A stretch of DNA of 55,983 nucleotides from an uncultured cyanobacterium (GTDB taxonomy: Bacteria > Cyanobacteriota > Cyanobacteriia > PCC-6307 > Cyanobiaceae), in assembly GCA_903935205.1 (NCBI GenBank), contig CAIZQU010000128.1, positions 1-55,983 on the forward strand, given 5' to 3'. Below the pieces are notes generated by a model. That model ran no database searches. It was not told the DNA's origin and worked only from the letters and a program-made list of their open reading frames with translations. Below, piece after piece: positions 16,618 through 25,622 of the stretch (position 1 is the first letter of the stretch; each line of letters starts with the position of its first letter). The position numbers and the translations under genes were made by a program.

Positions 16618-17551
16618 TCAGCATCTCCAGGGTGTCAATGGTCCGCACATACGACTGGGGCTTGCCGCTCACCGTCAGCAGGACGCGACCCACGTATTCG
16701 CCGATCAGGCCGAGAATCAGCGACTGAATGCCGCCGAACAGCAGGATGGCGCTGATCACCGACAGCCAGCCGCGCACGTCGCCGGTGTGTCGCTGGGCCG
16801 TCAGTAGCAGGAAGGACACCAACGCCAGGCCTGCCACGGATAACGTGATGCCCAGCAGCGAGACGATGCGGAGCGGCATCACCGAGAAGCTGGTGAAGAT
16901 GTTCAGCCATAACCGGATCAGGCGACGCAGGTTGTAACCGCTTTCCCCCTCCTGGCGGACATCGTGTTGCACCTTCAGGCTGCCGATCGCACGGGTGTAC
17001 TGGGAGAGCAGACCATCGATGTAGGGATAGGGACCCTGATAGTCCGCCACCTTGCGGGCGATGGGGCCGCTGACGCACCGGAAACTGCTGAGATAGAGCC
17101 GGTCCGGTAGATCCAACAGGCTATTGGCGGTGCGGTTGGCGACAAGGCTGCCGAGGTTGCGCCAACCGGCGTGTTGCTTGGTGCGGTAATCGCCATACAC
17201 CACATCGAGCTGGCGTTGTCGTGCTTCCTGCCAGAGCCTTAACCCTTCCTCCGGTGGATTCTGGAGGTCGTCATCGAAATTGAGCACATAATCGCCGCTG
17301 CTGTGGCGATAGCCGGTCAGCACGGCGTTGTGTTCACCGTAGTTGCGGCCATGGCACACCAGCAGACCCTTCAGGGGGCTGGTCTTCAGCCGCTGGCGCA
17401 GCGTTGCCACCGTGTCATCGGGGCTGCCATCGTCGACGAAGATCACCTCCCAATCAGCGCCCACTTCCAATCCCTCCAGGCGGCTGACCAGGGCAGCCAC
17501 ACTGCTGCGGCTCCGGTAGAGGGGGATCACCAGCGACAGGCTGGGTTTCAT
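16592..17551 (-). CDS. GT2 glycosyltransferase (GtrB/ArnC/dolichol-phosphate mannosyltransferase-like)
   Basis: The 319-residue enzyme has an N-terminal GT-A domain with VDDGSPDD at 39-46 and the metal-binding FDDDLQNP from residue 92, followed by two C-terminal membrane helices (around 225-285). It should transfer a sugar from a nucleotide donor to a polyprenyl phosphate on the cytoplasmic face, feeding the flippase encoded next. ATG 17551 overlaps the TGA of the aminotransferase as ATGA, so the two are translationally coupled; a longer frame to 17584 lies inside that gene. The cargo may be an amino sugar, given the neighbouring aminotransferase. Confidence 0.9.
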   Translation of the reverse strand: MKPSLSLVIPLYRSRSSVAALVSRLEGLEVGADWEVIFVDDGSPDDTVATLRQRLKTSPLKGLLVCHGRNYGEHNAVLTGYRHSSGDYVLNFDDDLQNPPEEGLRLWQEARQRQLDVVYGDYRTKQHAGWRNLGSLVANRTANSLLDLPDRLYLSSFRCVSGPIARKVADYQGPYPYIDGLLSQYTRAIGSLKVQHDVRQEGESGYNLRRLIRLWLNIFTSFSVMPLRIVSLLGITLSVAGLALVSFLLLTAQRHTGDVRGWLSVISAILLFGGIQSLILGLIGEYVGRVLLTVSGKPQSYVRTIDTLEMLNVDATTPR

Positions 17552-18741
17552 GCGACCTGCTGCGAGGAGACGGGGGCTGCCCATGGGGCCGCTCCGGCCT
17601 CAGCAAGCAGATCCCGCAGGGGCTCGGCGACGGAGCAGACGCTGGCCAGGTCGAGGTAGGGATGGAGGGGCAGGGTCAGGATCTCCGCCAGCCGCCGCTC
17701 GGTTTCGGGCAGCGGAGGCTGGGGGCCGAAGCGTTCGATCAGATAGGGGGTCTGGTGACAGCCCAGGGCGTAGTGCAACGCCAGGGGCAGACCCCGCCGC
17801 TTGCCCTCGACAAGCACCCGCTCGCGCTCGCTCGGATCCAGTCGCACCACGTAGAGGTGATAGCTGTGGCGCCAATCGGCCCCATCGCCGGGAAGACGGA
17901 GGAGGCAGGCGCCCAGCTGTCCGGCGTACCAGTCAGCCACCTGGCGGCGCTGCTCGATCTGCTCGCCCAGGCTGGCCAGCTTGCCGAGCAGCACCCAGGC
18001 CTGCAGTTCGTCGAGGCGGCTGTTGACGCCGAACTGCACGGCCCGGCGGTCGTCGTCCCAGCCGTAGAAGCGGCTGCGCCGCGCCGCTTCGATCCGATCG
18101 GGGCGGTTGACCACCAGGGCGCCGCCATCGCCGCAGGCCGCCAGATTCTTGGTGGGGTAGAAGCTGAATGCCGCGAAGTGGCCCCAGGTGCCTACGGCCC
18201 GCTGCCGGTAGAGGGTGCCGCAGGCCTGGGCGCAGTCCTCGATCAGGGCGATGCCGTGGCGTTCGCAGACCGCCAGCAGCGGCACCAGATCACAGGCTTC
18301 GCCATAGAGGTGAACGGCGATGGCCGCCCTGAAGGGGCCCTGGCCTGGGCTGGTTTCGCTGCCGCTGAGCAGCTGATCGAGATGGGTCGCGGACAACACC
18401 GGCCGGCCCGGTTCGAGGTCGACAAAGACTGGGCAGGCCTCCAGCCGCAGGATGGCCGCGGCGGTGGCGTAGGCGGTATGGGAGGGCAACAGCACCCGAT
18501 CACCGGGGCCGACGCCGGCGGCGCGCAGGGCCAGCTCAAGGGCATCGGTGCCATTGGCAACGCCGATCACCTGCCGGGGCTGGGTGCCGGCACCCAGCCA
18601 GGTGGCGAAGGCAACCTCGAACTGGCGCACACCCTCGCCGAGAATCAGTTGGCCGGAGCGACAGAGGCGGTCGACGGCATCGCTGATCAGGTGGGCATGG
18701 CGCAGCAGATCCTGCTGGGGAAAATTGAAGGGATCGCTCAC
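17548..18741 (-). CDS. DegT/DnrJ/EryC1/StrS sugar aminotransferase
   Basis: A PLP-dependent aminotransferase of 397 residues that would convert a keto-sugar nucleotide to the amino sugar. PLP-site landmarks are ANGTDALELALRAAG (phosphate loop), LIEDCAQACG (Asp contacting the pyridine N) and SFYPTKNLAACGDGG, with the Schiff-base Lys198. The C-terminal part has the family YHLYVVRLD block. The start is uncertain: GTG 18741 gives MSDPFNFPQQ, while TTG 18756 adds five residues; neither has a strong Shine-Dalgarno. It lies 45 bp after the epimerase and is coupled by ATGA to the glycosyltransferase, so all three probably build one lipid-linked amino sugar. Confidence 0.88.
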   Translation of the reverse strand: MSDPFNFPQQDLLRHAHLISDAVDRLCRSGQLILGEGVRQFEVAFATWLGAGTQPRQVIGVANGTDALELALRAAGVGPGDRVLLPSHTAYATAAAILRLEACPVFVDLEPGRPVLSATHLDQLLSGSETSPGQGPFRAAIAVHLYGEACDLVPLLAVCERHGIALIEDCAQACGTLYRQRAVGTWGHFAAFSFYPTKNLAACGDGGALVVNRPDRIEAARRSRFYGWDDDRRAVQFGVNSRLDELQAWVLLGKLASLGEQIEQRRQVADWYAGQLGACLLRLPGDGADWRHSYHLYVVRLDPSERERVLVEGKRRGLPLALHYALGCHQTPYLIERFGPQPPLPETERRLAEILTLPLHPYLDLASVCSVAEPLRDLLAEAGAAPWAAPVSSQQVA

Positions 18742-18786
18742 GCTGGCTAGGGGCAAGTGGAAATGTACGAGGGACAGGTCATTATT

Positions 18787-19794
18787 TCAGATATAATTCG
18801 GCAGGTTGACTTTGTAGTAGGCGAGTGTGCGCTCAAGCGATTGACTCAGGCTTCGCTTGGGTTGCCAGCCAGTGGCCGCTTGAAAGCGATCGTAGCAGGA
18901 ATAATAGTCGCCGATGTCGATTTTCTTGCGCTCCTCGGGATAGGGGGTGATCCGCAGTTCGCCGGCGCCGTGGATCTGGATCATCAGCCGAGCCAGATCG
19001 GTCAGGGAGATCACTTCGCTGGATCCAAGATTGAATGGAACCGCTGGCAGGTCCCGGTCGCTTGCGGCGAGCAACATGGCATCGACCACGTCGTCGACAT
19101 CGTTGAAATCTCTCAGCTGTTCACCGCCCCACACCTCGATCGCTTCTCCCTCGAGCAGCCGCCGAACCCAGATGCCTAGGAAGGTCTGGCGGGCATCGCG
19201 AATGCGCATGCGGGGACCAATGGTGTTGGTGAGCCTGAGCACGCAGGCGCTCAATCCATGGACCTTGGCATACAAGAGGTGATACATCTCTGCCGATAGC
19301 TTGTTGATTCCATTCACATCCACAGGCTCGACTGGATGACTTTCGTCCACCGGCAGGTACTGGGGCTTTCCATAGAGCTGGCGCGTGCTTGCGAACACCA
19401 ATCTCGCCCCGGGAGCCTTGCGGCGGCAGCATTCGAGCAGGCGCAGCTGAGCCACAACATTGATGGACAGATCCGTGTCCGGATCGTGCATCGAGTCAAG
19501 GTGGCTGGTCTGCCCGGCCATGTTGAAGATCAGATCCTGGTCCTCCAGGAGCTGTTCCAGGGAATCTGAATAACGCAAATCGCACAGGTGGACACTGATT
19601 CGATCGGAATATCCCTCCAGGTTGAAGTGATGGCCGCCATGGCTGGGCATCATGTTGTCGATGACGGTGACAGCCGCTCCCAGGTCGCTGAGGCGTCGCG
19701 CCAACGTTGAGCCGATGAAGCCAAGCCCTCCGGTGATCAGCACACGCCGTTCCAGCCATGCGTCGACGGGGTCAGGCAGGGCGCCAGCGGTCAC
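18787..19794 (-). CDS. NAD-dependent nucleotide-sugar epimerase/dehydratase (extended SDR)
   Basis: A 335-residue SDR enzyme. The Rossmann motif GGLGFIGS is at 22-29, NMAGQ at 91-95 and ASTRQLYG at 135-142. The catalytic YxxxK position reads NGINK (161-165): Lys165 is kept but Asn stands where Tyr is expected. C-terminal blocks DFNDVDDVVDAMLLA and LGSSEVISL fit the substrate domain of UDP-glucose epimerase-like enzymes. It should supply a modified nucleotide sugar to the following aminotransferase. The start is GTG 19794, 22 bp after rluD. Codon use is more AT-rich than in flanking housekeeping genes, which suggests a mobile surface-glycan locus. Confidence 0.88.
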   Translation of the reverse strand: MTAGALPDPVDAWLERRVLITGGLGFIGSTLARRLSDLGAAVTVIDNMMPSHGGHHFNLEGYSDRISVHLCDLRYSDSLEQLLEDQDLIFNMAGQTSHLDSMHDPDTDLSINVVAQLRLLECCRRKAPGARLVFASTRQLYGKPQYLPVDESHPVEPVDVNGINKLSAEMYHLLYAKVHGLSACVLRLTNTIGPRMRIRDARQTFLGIWVRRLLEGEAIEVWGGEQLRDFNDVDDVVDAMLLAASDRDLPAVPFNLGSSEVISLTDLARLMIQIHGAGELRITPYPEERKKIDIGDYYSCYDRFQAATGWQPKRSLSQSLERTLAYYKVNLPNYI

Positions 19795-19816
19795 GCGGGA
19801 AAGAGTAAATCTCTTT

Positions 19817-20911
19817 TTACTGTAAAACCATTTCGCTTCGCAGGCTCCTCAGCAGGGTCAGGAAGCGCTCTGGCAGCGGTGCTTCAAACACCAGCCGCTC
19901 CCCGCTGATCGGATGGTCCAGGCTGAGCTGGACGGCGTGGAGGACCTGGCCTTCCAGCGGAATCGGCAGGTGGCGACAGCGGCTATAGGTGGGATCCCCC
20001 AGGATCGGGTGGCCGTTGTGGGCGCAGTGAACCCGGATCTGATGGGTGCGGCCGGTGTCGAGCTGGAAGCGCAGCAGGGCGTAGGCCCCCAGCCTCTCGA
20101 CCACACGCCAGTGGGTGCAGGCGTGGCGACCGGAGCCGTCCTGCACCACCGCATATTTCTTGCGGTCCACCGGATGACGGCCGATCGGCGCCACGATTGT
20201 GCCCTGGTCCCCCTGGGGTTGGCCGTGAACCACGGCCAGATAGTGACGGCTGGCAATCCGCTTCTGGATCTGGACCTGCAGCTTTACCAGCGCCTCCTGG
20301 CTTTTGGCGATCACAATGCAGCCGGTGGTGTCTTTGTCAAGGCGGTGCACGATGCCAGGTCGCATTTCGCCGCCGATTCCCGGTAGATCGGGGCAGTGAT
20401 GCAGCAGGGCGTTGACCAAAGTGCCGTCCTTGTTTCCGGGTGCGGGATGGACCGTGAGGCCGGCGGGCTTGTTGATCACGATCAGATGCTGATCCTCGAA
20501 CAGCACATCCAGCGGAATGGGCTGGGCTACCAGGTAGGGCAGCGGTTCAGGTGGCGGCATCCAGAGCTGAATGACATCGTTCTGGCGCAGGGGCGTCTTG
20601 GCTCGACCGCTGGCGCCATTGACGCGTACATAGCCGGAATCGATGAATTTCTGGATGCGGGCCCGGCTTTGCTCCGGCCGCTGGCTCACCAGCCAGCGAT
20701 CCAGGCGCATCGGCAGAGGCTTGGGGTAGATGAGGGTGACCAGTTCGCCCTCTCCTTCACCAAAAGCGCATCCGCCGACTGCTGATTCAGCCTGTTGTTC
20801 TTCAGGTTGGCTGCAGGATGATCTGATCATCGCGCCAGAGGTTGGATCTGCGGACGAACGGGGACGTGGCTGTGGCTGCGGGAAGCGTTTCGCCCCTGCG
20901 GACTGAGTCAT
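19817..20911 (-). CDS. rluD: 23S rRNA pseudouridine synthase, RluD/RluA family
   Basis: A protein of 364 residues converting uridine to pseudouridine in large-subunit rRNA. An S4 RNA-binding domain (MRLDRWLVSQRPEQSRARIQ, about 67-86) precedes the RluA catalytic domain, with INKPAGLTVHPAPG and HRLDKDTTG at 188-196, Asp191 being the nucleophile; LDTGRTHQIRVH completes the family pattern. The start is uncertain because the N-terminus is variable: ATG 20911 is used here; ATG 20992 is the longest and M55 of that frame is also possible. It is first in the run of minus-strand genes leading into the glycan genes, probably by chance rather than function. Confidence 0.9.
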   Translation of the reverse strand: MTQSAGAKRFPQPQPRPRSSADPTSGAMIRSSCSQPEEQQAESAVGGCAFGEGEGELVTLIYPKPLPMRLDRWLVSQRPEQSRARIQKFIDSGYVRVNGASGRAKTPLRQNDVIQLWMPPPEPLPYLVAQPIPLDVLFEDQHLIVINKPAGLTVHPAPGNKDGTLVNALLHHCPDLPGIGGEMRPGIVHRLDKDTTGCIVIAKSQEALVKLQVQIQKRIASRHYLAVVHGQPQGDQGTIVAPIGRHPVDRKKYAVVQDGSGRHACTHWRVVERLGAYALLRFQLDTGRTHQIRVHCAHNGHPILGDPTYSRCRHLPIPLEGQVLHAVQLSLDHPISGERLVFEAPLPERFLTLLRSLRSEMVLQ

Positions 20912-21130
20912 GGAGTGAGCATAGCTGGCAGCGGCGATCTGCTGGCTTCCGTCTCGCTGCGTCCGGCTGCGGATCCGGCTGATGCAGGCCATCGCTTCGA
21001 ACCCTCACGATCGTGGGCTGGCGATGATTTGTTCTGAATGTTCATCGGACGAGCCTGATCGCGCCACTGCAATCGATCGCCTCGATGCAAACGGTTAAAC
21101 TCAAGCCGAAATACCGCCGCCCCTACAGAC

Positions 21131-23323
21131 GTGTCCAGCCCCCCGCAGCAAGAACATCTGAAGTTAGGAACGCCTTCGCTTCCTGTACATCAATACAGGC
21201 CGGAGATTGATGGGCTTCGCGCCGTTGCCGTGATTGCCGTCATTTTAAATCATATTGAAGCTCGGATCTTGCCCTCTGGTTATCTGGGTGTCGACATCTT
21301 TTTTGTGATCTCAGGGTTTGTTATCACCGCGTCTCTGGTTTCTACGAGCCATGTCAGGCTCCGTTCTTCGCTCACGCGATTCTATTCCCGCCGTGCGCGA
21401 CGCCTGCTGCCAGCTCTGGCCGTTTTTATTCTCATCACCTCCCTGCTGATCTGCCTGGTTAACCCTGGCCCCGCCGATACTTTGCAGACCGGAATATTTG
21501 CCTTGTTCGGCGCTTCTAACCTGGAATTGATGCAGCGCTCGACGGATTATTTTGCGCCATCTACAAAGCTGAATGCCTTCACCCATACCTGGTCCCTTGG
21601 CGTGGAAGAGCAGTTTTACTTCGTTTATCCAGTTCTGTTCTGGTTCGCCAGGGCTAAGGGCGTACGTTGGCGGGCCTGGATCTGGCTGGCCCTGCCCCTC
21701 TTCGTTGCGATCGCTGTGATGGTGGTCAGCAAACTGATGACGGGCTCCTATTGGTCGATAATACCTGGTGGTTTCTCGGCCATTCTTCCCTATGTCACCT
21801 ATGTGGCACTGTTGTTTGGTTTGCCCTTGCTGGCACTGGTCAAGCCGTTTGGATCTCAAGGTAATCAGAATTTAATTCTTTGGCTTGTGTTGCTTTCCTG
21901 CCTATCATTGCTGTGTTTTTGCTTTCAATTTGACCATCGCTTTGCAGCCGCTTATTTTCTGATGCCTTCCCGCTTCTGGGAGCTGGCCGCAGGCTGTCTC
22001 GTATTTCTGTTGCTGGACAAGGCCAAATTCCGCCAGCTCGTGCCCGGCTGGGTCGGCCTGGCAGTGCTGACGCTGATCACGATCGTTCTTTTTCTTCCCC
22101 AAGGGATGGGAAAGGTGGCGACGCTATGCATCGTGCCTCTTACGGCCCTGGGGCTAGTCAGCTTCGCAGGCTCACCGTCTGTGAACCATGTGCTGACTCG
22201 GCCGCTGGTCCTGAGGATCGGTCGTCTCTCCTACTCTCTCTATTTGTGGCATTGGGGCATCCTCTGTCTGTTCCGTTGGACGATCGGCCTTCACTGGTGG
22301 TCTATTCCGCCGCTGCTCGCGTTGATCTACCTGGCCTCCGTAGCCTCCTATCGGTGGGTCGAGCAGCCCTGCCGCAACGCCACATGGCTCAGGATTGGGC
22401 GACGCACCTTCTGGGCAAGCGCCGTTGCCCTGGCGGGTTCCACGCTGGCGATGCAGAGCCTGAGAGCTGGCGCTTCCATGCTTTCCCTGGACCAACGCTT
22501 CGCGGGCAATGAGATTCAACGCCTGAAACGGGAATCTCAACAATTCTTAGAAACAGCCAATCCAATAAGCAATCGTTTTGACTCGGAACAACTGCTCAAG
22601 CAGCTGACGCATGATCGTCAGGGGGCTCCATTGAAACGGCCAAGACTTTATCTTCTCGGCGATTCCCATTCGCAGCATTACTTCGAGGCGCTCAGCAGGC
22701 AGCTTCCTGATTATGGTGTTGGTCTGGGCTCGACGGGTTGGCGTTGTGGCTATATTTCCCCTGCTGATATCGGGCCCTTGACAAAGAAGTGGATGGAGGG
22801 TTGTGAGCGCTATAAGCAGACGGTTGACCGTTTTCTGGGCGACCAGCTCAGGCCGGGTGACTTCGTATTGGTCGCTCACCGCTGGGTCGAGAAGAAGGAT
22901 GCCAGGTATCAACGTGAAGTCTTGGATTCTCTGGCTTCACTGGTTTCCTCGCGAGGAGGAACGATGATTGCCATTGACGATGTTCCTGAGCTTGGAGTCG
23001 ATGACCCCTTGCTTTGTCAAAAGAAACCCTGGCGCCCCTTCCCCTTGGCGGGTTGTACTCGCGGCCGCAGTGATGTGGAACGTGACCAGGCCCCGTTCGA
23101 TGCATTGATGCATTCCCTGGAGACCGTGCACCCTAAATTTCATTACGTCAAGCTTAGGGATCTGTATTGTGACGATTCCATTTGCGGGCCCTACAAGGGC
23201 GCGCTTTTCTTGTACAAAGACAACAATCATCTTGGTCTTCAGGCGAGTCTGCTCGGCGCCTCTCGCCTGGCCTCTGTCGTGCGCGGCACCGCGGCGGCTC
23301 ATCCTTCGCCAACGCCGCCCTGA
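21131..23323 (+). CDS. OafA/YrhL-type membrane acyltransferase with C-terminal SGNH domain
   Basis: A 730-residue protein. The first 400 residues are an acyltransferase-3 domain with about ten membrane helices; it opens YRPEIDGLRAVAVIAVILNH, with the family Arg/His, followed by GVDIFFVISGFVI and TWSLGVEEQFYFVYP. The rest is a periplasmic SGNH domain with GDSHS (Ser512), a later Asn-rich block, and DNNH (Asp697/His700). Such proteins O-acetylate surface polysaccharides, carrying the acetyl group across the membrane for the SGNH part to transfer. It lies divergent from the rluD-glycan operon and probably decorates that glycan. It starts with GTG 21131. Its GC content is visibly lower than that of neighbours, consistent with horizontal transfer. 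Confidence 0.9.
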   Translation: MSSPPQQEHLKLGTPSLPVHQYRPEIDGLRAVAVIAVILNHIEARILPSGYLGVDIFFVISGFVITASLVSTSHVRLRSSLTRFYSRRARRLLPALAVFILITSLLICLVNPGPADTLQTGIFALFGASNLELMQRSTDYFAPSTKLNAFTHTWSLGVEEQFYFVYPVLFWFARAKGVRWRAWIWLALPLFVAIAVMVVSKLMTGSYWSIIPGGFSAILPYVTYVALLFGLPLLALVKPFGSQGNQNLILWLVLLSCLSLLCFCFQFDHRFAAAYFLMPSRFWELAAGCLVFLLLDKAKFRQLVPGWVGLAVLTLITIVLFLPQGMGKVATLCIVPLTALGLVSFAGSPSVNHVLTRPLVLRIGRLSYSLYLWHWGILCLFRWTIGLHWWSIPPLLALIYLASVASYRWVEQPCRNATWLRIGRRTFWASAVALAGSTLAMQSLRAGASMLSLDQRFAGNEIQRLKRESQQFLETANPISNRFDSEQLLKQLTHDRQGAPLKRPRLYLLGDSHSQHYFEALSRQLPDYGVGLGSTGWRCGYISPADIGPLTKKWMEGCERYKQTVDRFLGDQLRPGDFVLVAHRWVEKKDARYQREVLDSLASLVSSRGGTMIAIDDVPELGVDDPLLCQKKPWRPFPLAGCTRGRSDVERDQAPFDALMHSLETVHPKFHYVKLRDLYCDDSICGPYKGALFLYKDNNHLGLQASLLGASRLASVVRGTAAAHPSPTPP

Positions 23324-23432
23324 GCAGTCCCAGCGCCGCTCTGGCACAGGCTCTCAGCCCCCCTGGGGCCGATCCTCCCCAGCCGGGAGGCGGCTGGCTC
23401 ACCATCCCCGACCGCGACGCCCCGATCCTGCC

Positions 23433-24131
23433 GTGACCCCTCCCCCCGACCCCGATCGCCCCCTGCCCCAGGCCACCGCCGTGGACGGCCCCTCCGCGAT
23501 CCTGTGCCGCCGCCTCACCCAGGGTCGCGGAAGGCTGCTGGTCCTGTTCTCCACCACGCTGGTCTGGCTGATGGACACCCTGCTGATGCGACGGCTTGAG
23601 GTCCACCATCAGGTGGCGGGCACCGCCCAGGCCCTGCCGCTGCTGCTGGAGCGGCTGAGCACGCTGGCCTTCATCATCGTGACCCTCGGAATGGCACGGG
23701 CTCTTTACCGCTCCCGCCATGAACGGCTGTTCGCCTGGACCCTGGGCTATCTGGTGATTGCGATGGTGCAGGTGGTCGCCAATGTGATGGCGATGGTCGT
23801 CACCAGCAGTGCGATCAAGGGTGGTGGTCTGACCAATCTATGGGACGTGGCGGCGGTTTATATGGAGAGCGTGGTTGTGTTCATGTTCATCTATATCTTT
23901 CTTGATGTCGCCACCCCTGGCGGCGCTTTCGTCTGGCCCAGCCGTGAAGGCGAACCCCCGCCGGTGCCCCATCTGATCGATTACCTGTTCATCTCGCTCA
24001 ATGTCAACTCCACCTATGGCCCTACCAGCGAAGTGCTGATCTCCAGGCCCGCCAAGTTGTTCATGGCCCTGCAGGTCCTGCTGGCGATCCTGATGCTCAC
24101 CGTCCTCATCGCTCGCGCCGTCAGCGCCTGA
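23433..24131 (+). CDS. Membrane protein with an ion-channel-like pore region
   Basis: A 232-residue membrane protein with about four helices (LVLFSTTLVWLMDTLL, LSTLAFIIVTLGMARAL, LGYLVIAMVQVVANVMAMVV and VVVFMFIYIFLDV) and a C-terminal pair around a pore-like loop: DYLFISLNVNSTYGPTSEV then LFMALQVLLAILMLTVLIAR. The loop lines up with the TTVGYGD filter of Ion_trans_2/DUF1345 proteins and the last helix with their LxxLIARLVG end, but the filter reads STYGPTSE, so K+ selectivity is doubtful. The start is GTG 23433, 109 bp after the acyltransferase gene; the longer frame is non-coding in character. Family placement is by pattern only. Confidence 0.65.
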   Translation: MTPPPDPDRPLPQATAVDGPSAILCRRLTQGRGRLLVLFSTTLVWLMDTLLMRRLEVHHQVAGTAQALPLLLERLSTLAFIIVTLGMARALYRSRHERLFAWTLGYLVIAMVQVVANVMAMVVTSSAIKGGGLTNLWDVAAVYMESVVVFMFIYIFLDVATPGGAFVWPSREGEPPPVPHLIDYLFISLNVNSTYGPTSEVLISRPAKLFMALQVLLAILMLTVLIARAVSA

Positions 24132-24165
24132 TGGCCAGGCCGCCGGGCGGGCCCCGCCGCAGCCC

Positions 24166-25239
24166 TCAGCGATCGGGAAGCTCCAGGGCGATCGGGCCCA
24201 GCAGGGAGCGGCGGAAGTCATCGAGCAGGCGCTGGGCCATGCGCAGGCCATCACCGCTGGTGTGACGGCTGGCCGCCGCCAGGAGCCAGGCCTCCGCATC
24301 GGGGGCCGCGGCACCCGGGGCCGCGGGCTGTCGGCGCTCCTCCAGCTCGGCTGCCACCAGGGGGTTGAGGGGCACGCCGTAGCGGCGCTCCAGCAGTCCC
24401 GGCGCCACACCGGCCGCCTCCAGGGGTTCCAGGGCCACCAGCAGCCGCACAAAGGCCAGGGCCACCGCCTCGGTGTCGTAGGCGGCCTGGCCGATGTCGT
24501 CGCAGAGGGCCAGGCGCAGGGCCGCCTGCTGATTGTCGAGCCGGGGCGGCAGCACGCCGGGGGCATCGAGCAGGTCGAGGTCCTGGCCCAGGCGCACCCA
24601 GCGCAGGCTGCGGGTGACGCCCGCCTTGCGGGCGCTCTCCACCACCTTCTGGCGCACCAGCCGATTGATCAGGGCCGACTTGCCCACGTTCGGGAAGCCC
24701 AGCATCAGCGCCCGCACCGGCCTGGCCTTCATGCCGCGGCTGATGCGACGGGCATTGAGGCCCTCGCCGGCACGGATTGCCGCCTGCTGCAGCTGCTTGA
24801 CGCCGGTGCCCGCCTTGGCATCGCACCACCAGGGGGTCTGGCCGCGGGCGCGGAACCAGCCATCCCAGGCCTGACGGGCGCTGGCCGAGACCATGTCGCG
24901 GCGGTTGAGCACCAGCAGGTGGGGCTTGGTGCCGATCCAGCGCCGCAGGCGGGGGTGCCCGGTGGCCAGGGGGATGCGGGCGTCCCTGACCTCGATCACC
25001 AGGTCCACCTGGGCCAGGTGGTCGGTGAGCGCCTTCTCCGCCTTGGCGATATGGCCGGGATACCACTGAATCGTCGGCGCCGCCCCGCTGAGAACCGTGG
25101 CCCCCTCCAGCCGGGCCGCCACGGGTTCGCTGCTGTTCTCCAGCGGGTTGGCGCCCGCCGGCCCGGCCCCGTTGTCGGCCTCAGGTCCGTTGCCTTCCTC
25201 CCGTGGTTCGCCGCCCCCCTGCTCCGCTGGATCGACCAT
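24166..25239 (-). CDS. rbgA: Ribosome biogenesis GTPase YlqF/RbgA
   Basis: A circularly permuted GTPase of 357 residues required for late assembly of the 50S subunit. In order: IQWYPGHIAKAEKAL (family N-terminus near 44), VIEVRDARIPLATGHP, LNRRDM (the G4 motif, Arg in place of the usual Lys of NKxD), then GFPNVGKSALINRL (G1), VTRSLRWV (G2 region) and LDAPGVLPPR (G3), with a helical C-terminal domain. The first 40 residues are a charged Gly/Glu/Pro-rich extension. Its ATG overlaps the stop of the upstream usp gene as TGATG, so they form one translation unit. Convergent with the channel-like gene. Confidence 0.93.
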   Translation of the reverse strand: MVDPAEQGGGEPREEGNGPEADNGAGPAGANPLENSSEPVAARLEGATVLSGAAPTIQWYPGHIAKAEKALTDHLAQVDLVIEVRDARIPLATGHPRLRRWIGTKPHLLVLNRRDMVSASARQAWDGWFRARGQTPWWCDAKAGTGVKQLQQAAIRAGEGLNARRISRGMKARPVRALMLGFPNVGKSALINRLVRQKVVESARKAGVTRSLRWVRLGQDLDLLDAPGVLPPRLDNQQAALRLALCDDIGQAAYDTEAVALAFVRLLVALEPLEAAGVAPGLLERRYGVPLNPLVAAELEERRQPAAPGAAAPDAEAWLLAAASRHTSGDGLRMAQRLLDDFRRSLLGPIALELPDR

Positions 25240-25622
25240 CAGGGCACCACCAGCACCGGACAGGGCGCCAGCTGGATCACCCGGGCGGCGGTGCTGGTCT
25301 GATCGCTCTCGAGGCTGACGCCGCGGGTGCCGATCACGATCAGGTCGGCGTTGATCTCATCGGCCACATCGCCGATCACGAAGGCCGGCTTGCCCTCCCG
25401 CTCGATCACCTCGCAGGCCACGCCGGCCTGGCTGAAGCTGGTGCGGGCCTGGTCGAGCAGCTGGGCCACGGCGGCGGGATCGTGCATGGCGCCATCCTCG
25501 GCCTCCACCACCGAGAGCAGCACCAGCCGGCTCTGGTGGCGCTGGGCGACGCGCAACGCCACGGCGGCGGTCTCCAGGGCCTGGCGGCTCTGATCGATGG
25601 CAAACAGAACGGTGTCGAACAT
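25239..25622 (-). CDS. Universal stress protein (UspA family)
   Basis: A single-domain Usp of 127 residues. It begins FDTVLFAIDQSRQALE with the adenine-contacting Asp, and ends with DLIVIGTRGVSLESDQTS and CPVLVV. The ATP signature is GxxG, nine residues, then G(S/T); here GTRG is followed by nine residues and then Thr-Ala, so the second Gly is missing and ATP binding may be weak or lost. Likely a cytoplasmic dimer acting in stress survival. It is translationally coupled to rbgA, which is an unusual partnership, and is divergent from pgk with a 249-bp upstream region. Confidence 0.88.
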   Translation of the reverse strand: MFDTVLFAIDQSRQALETAAVALRVAQRHQSRLVLLSVVEAEDGAMHDPAAVAQLLDQARTSFSQAGVACEVIEREGKPAFVIGDVADEINADLIVIGTRGVSLESDQTSTAARVIQLAPCPVLVVP

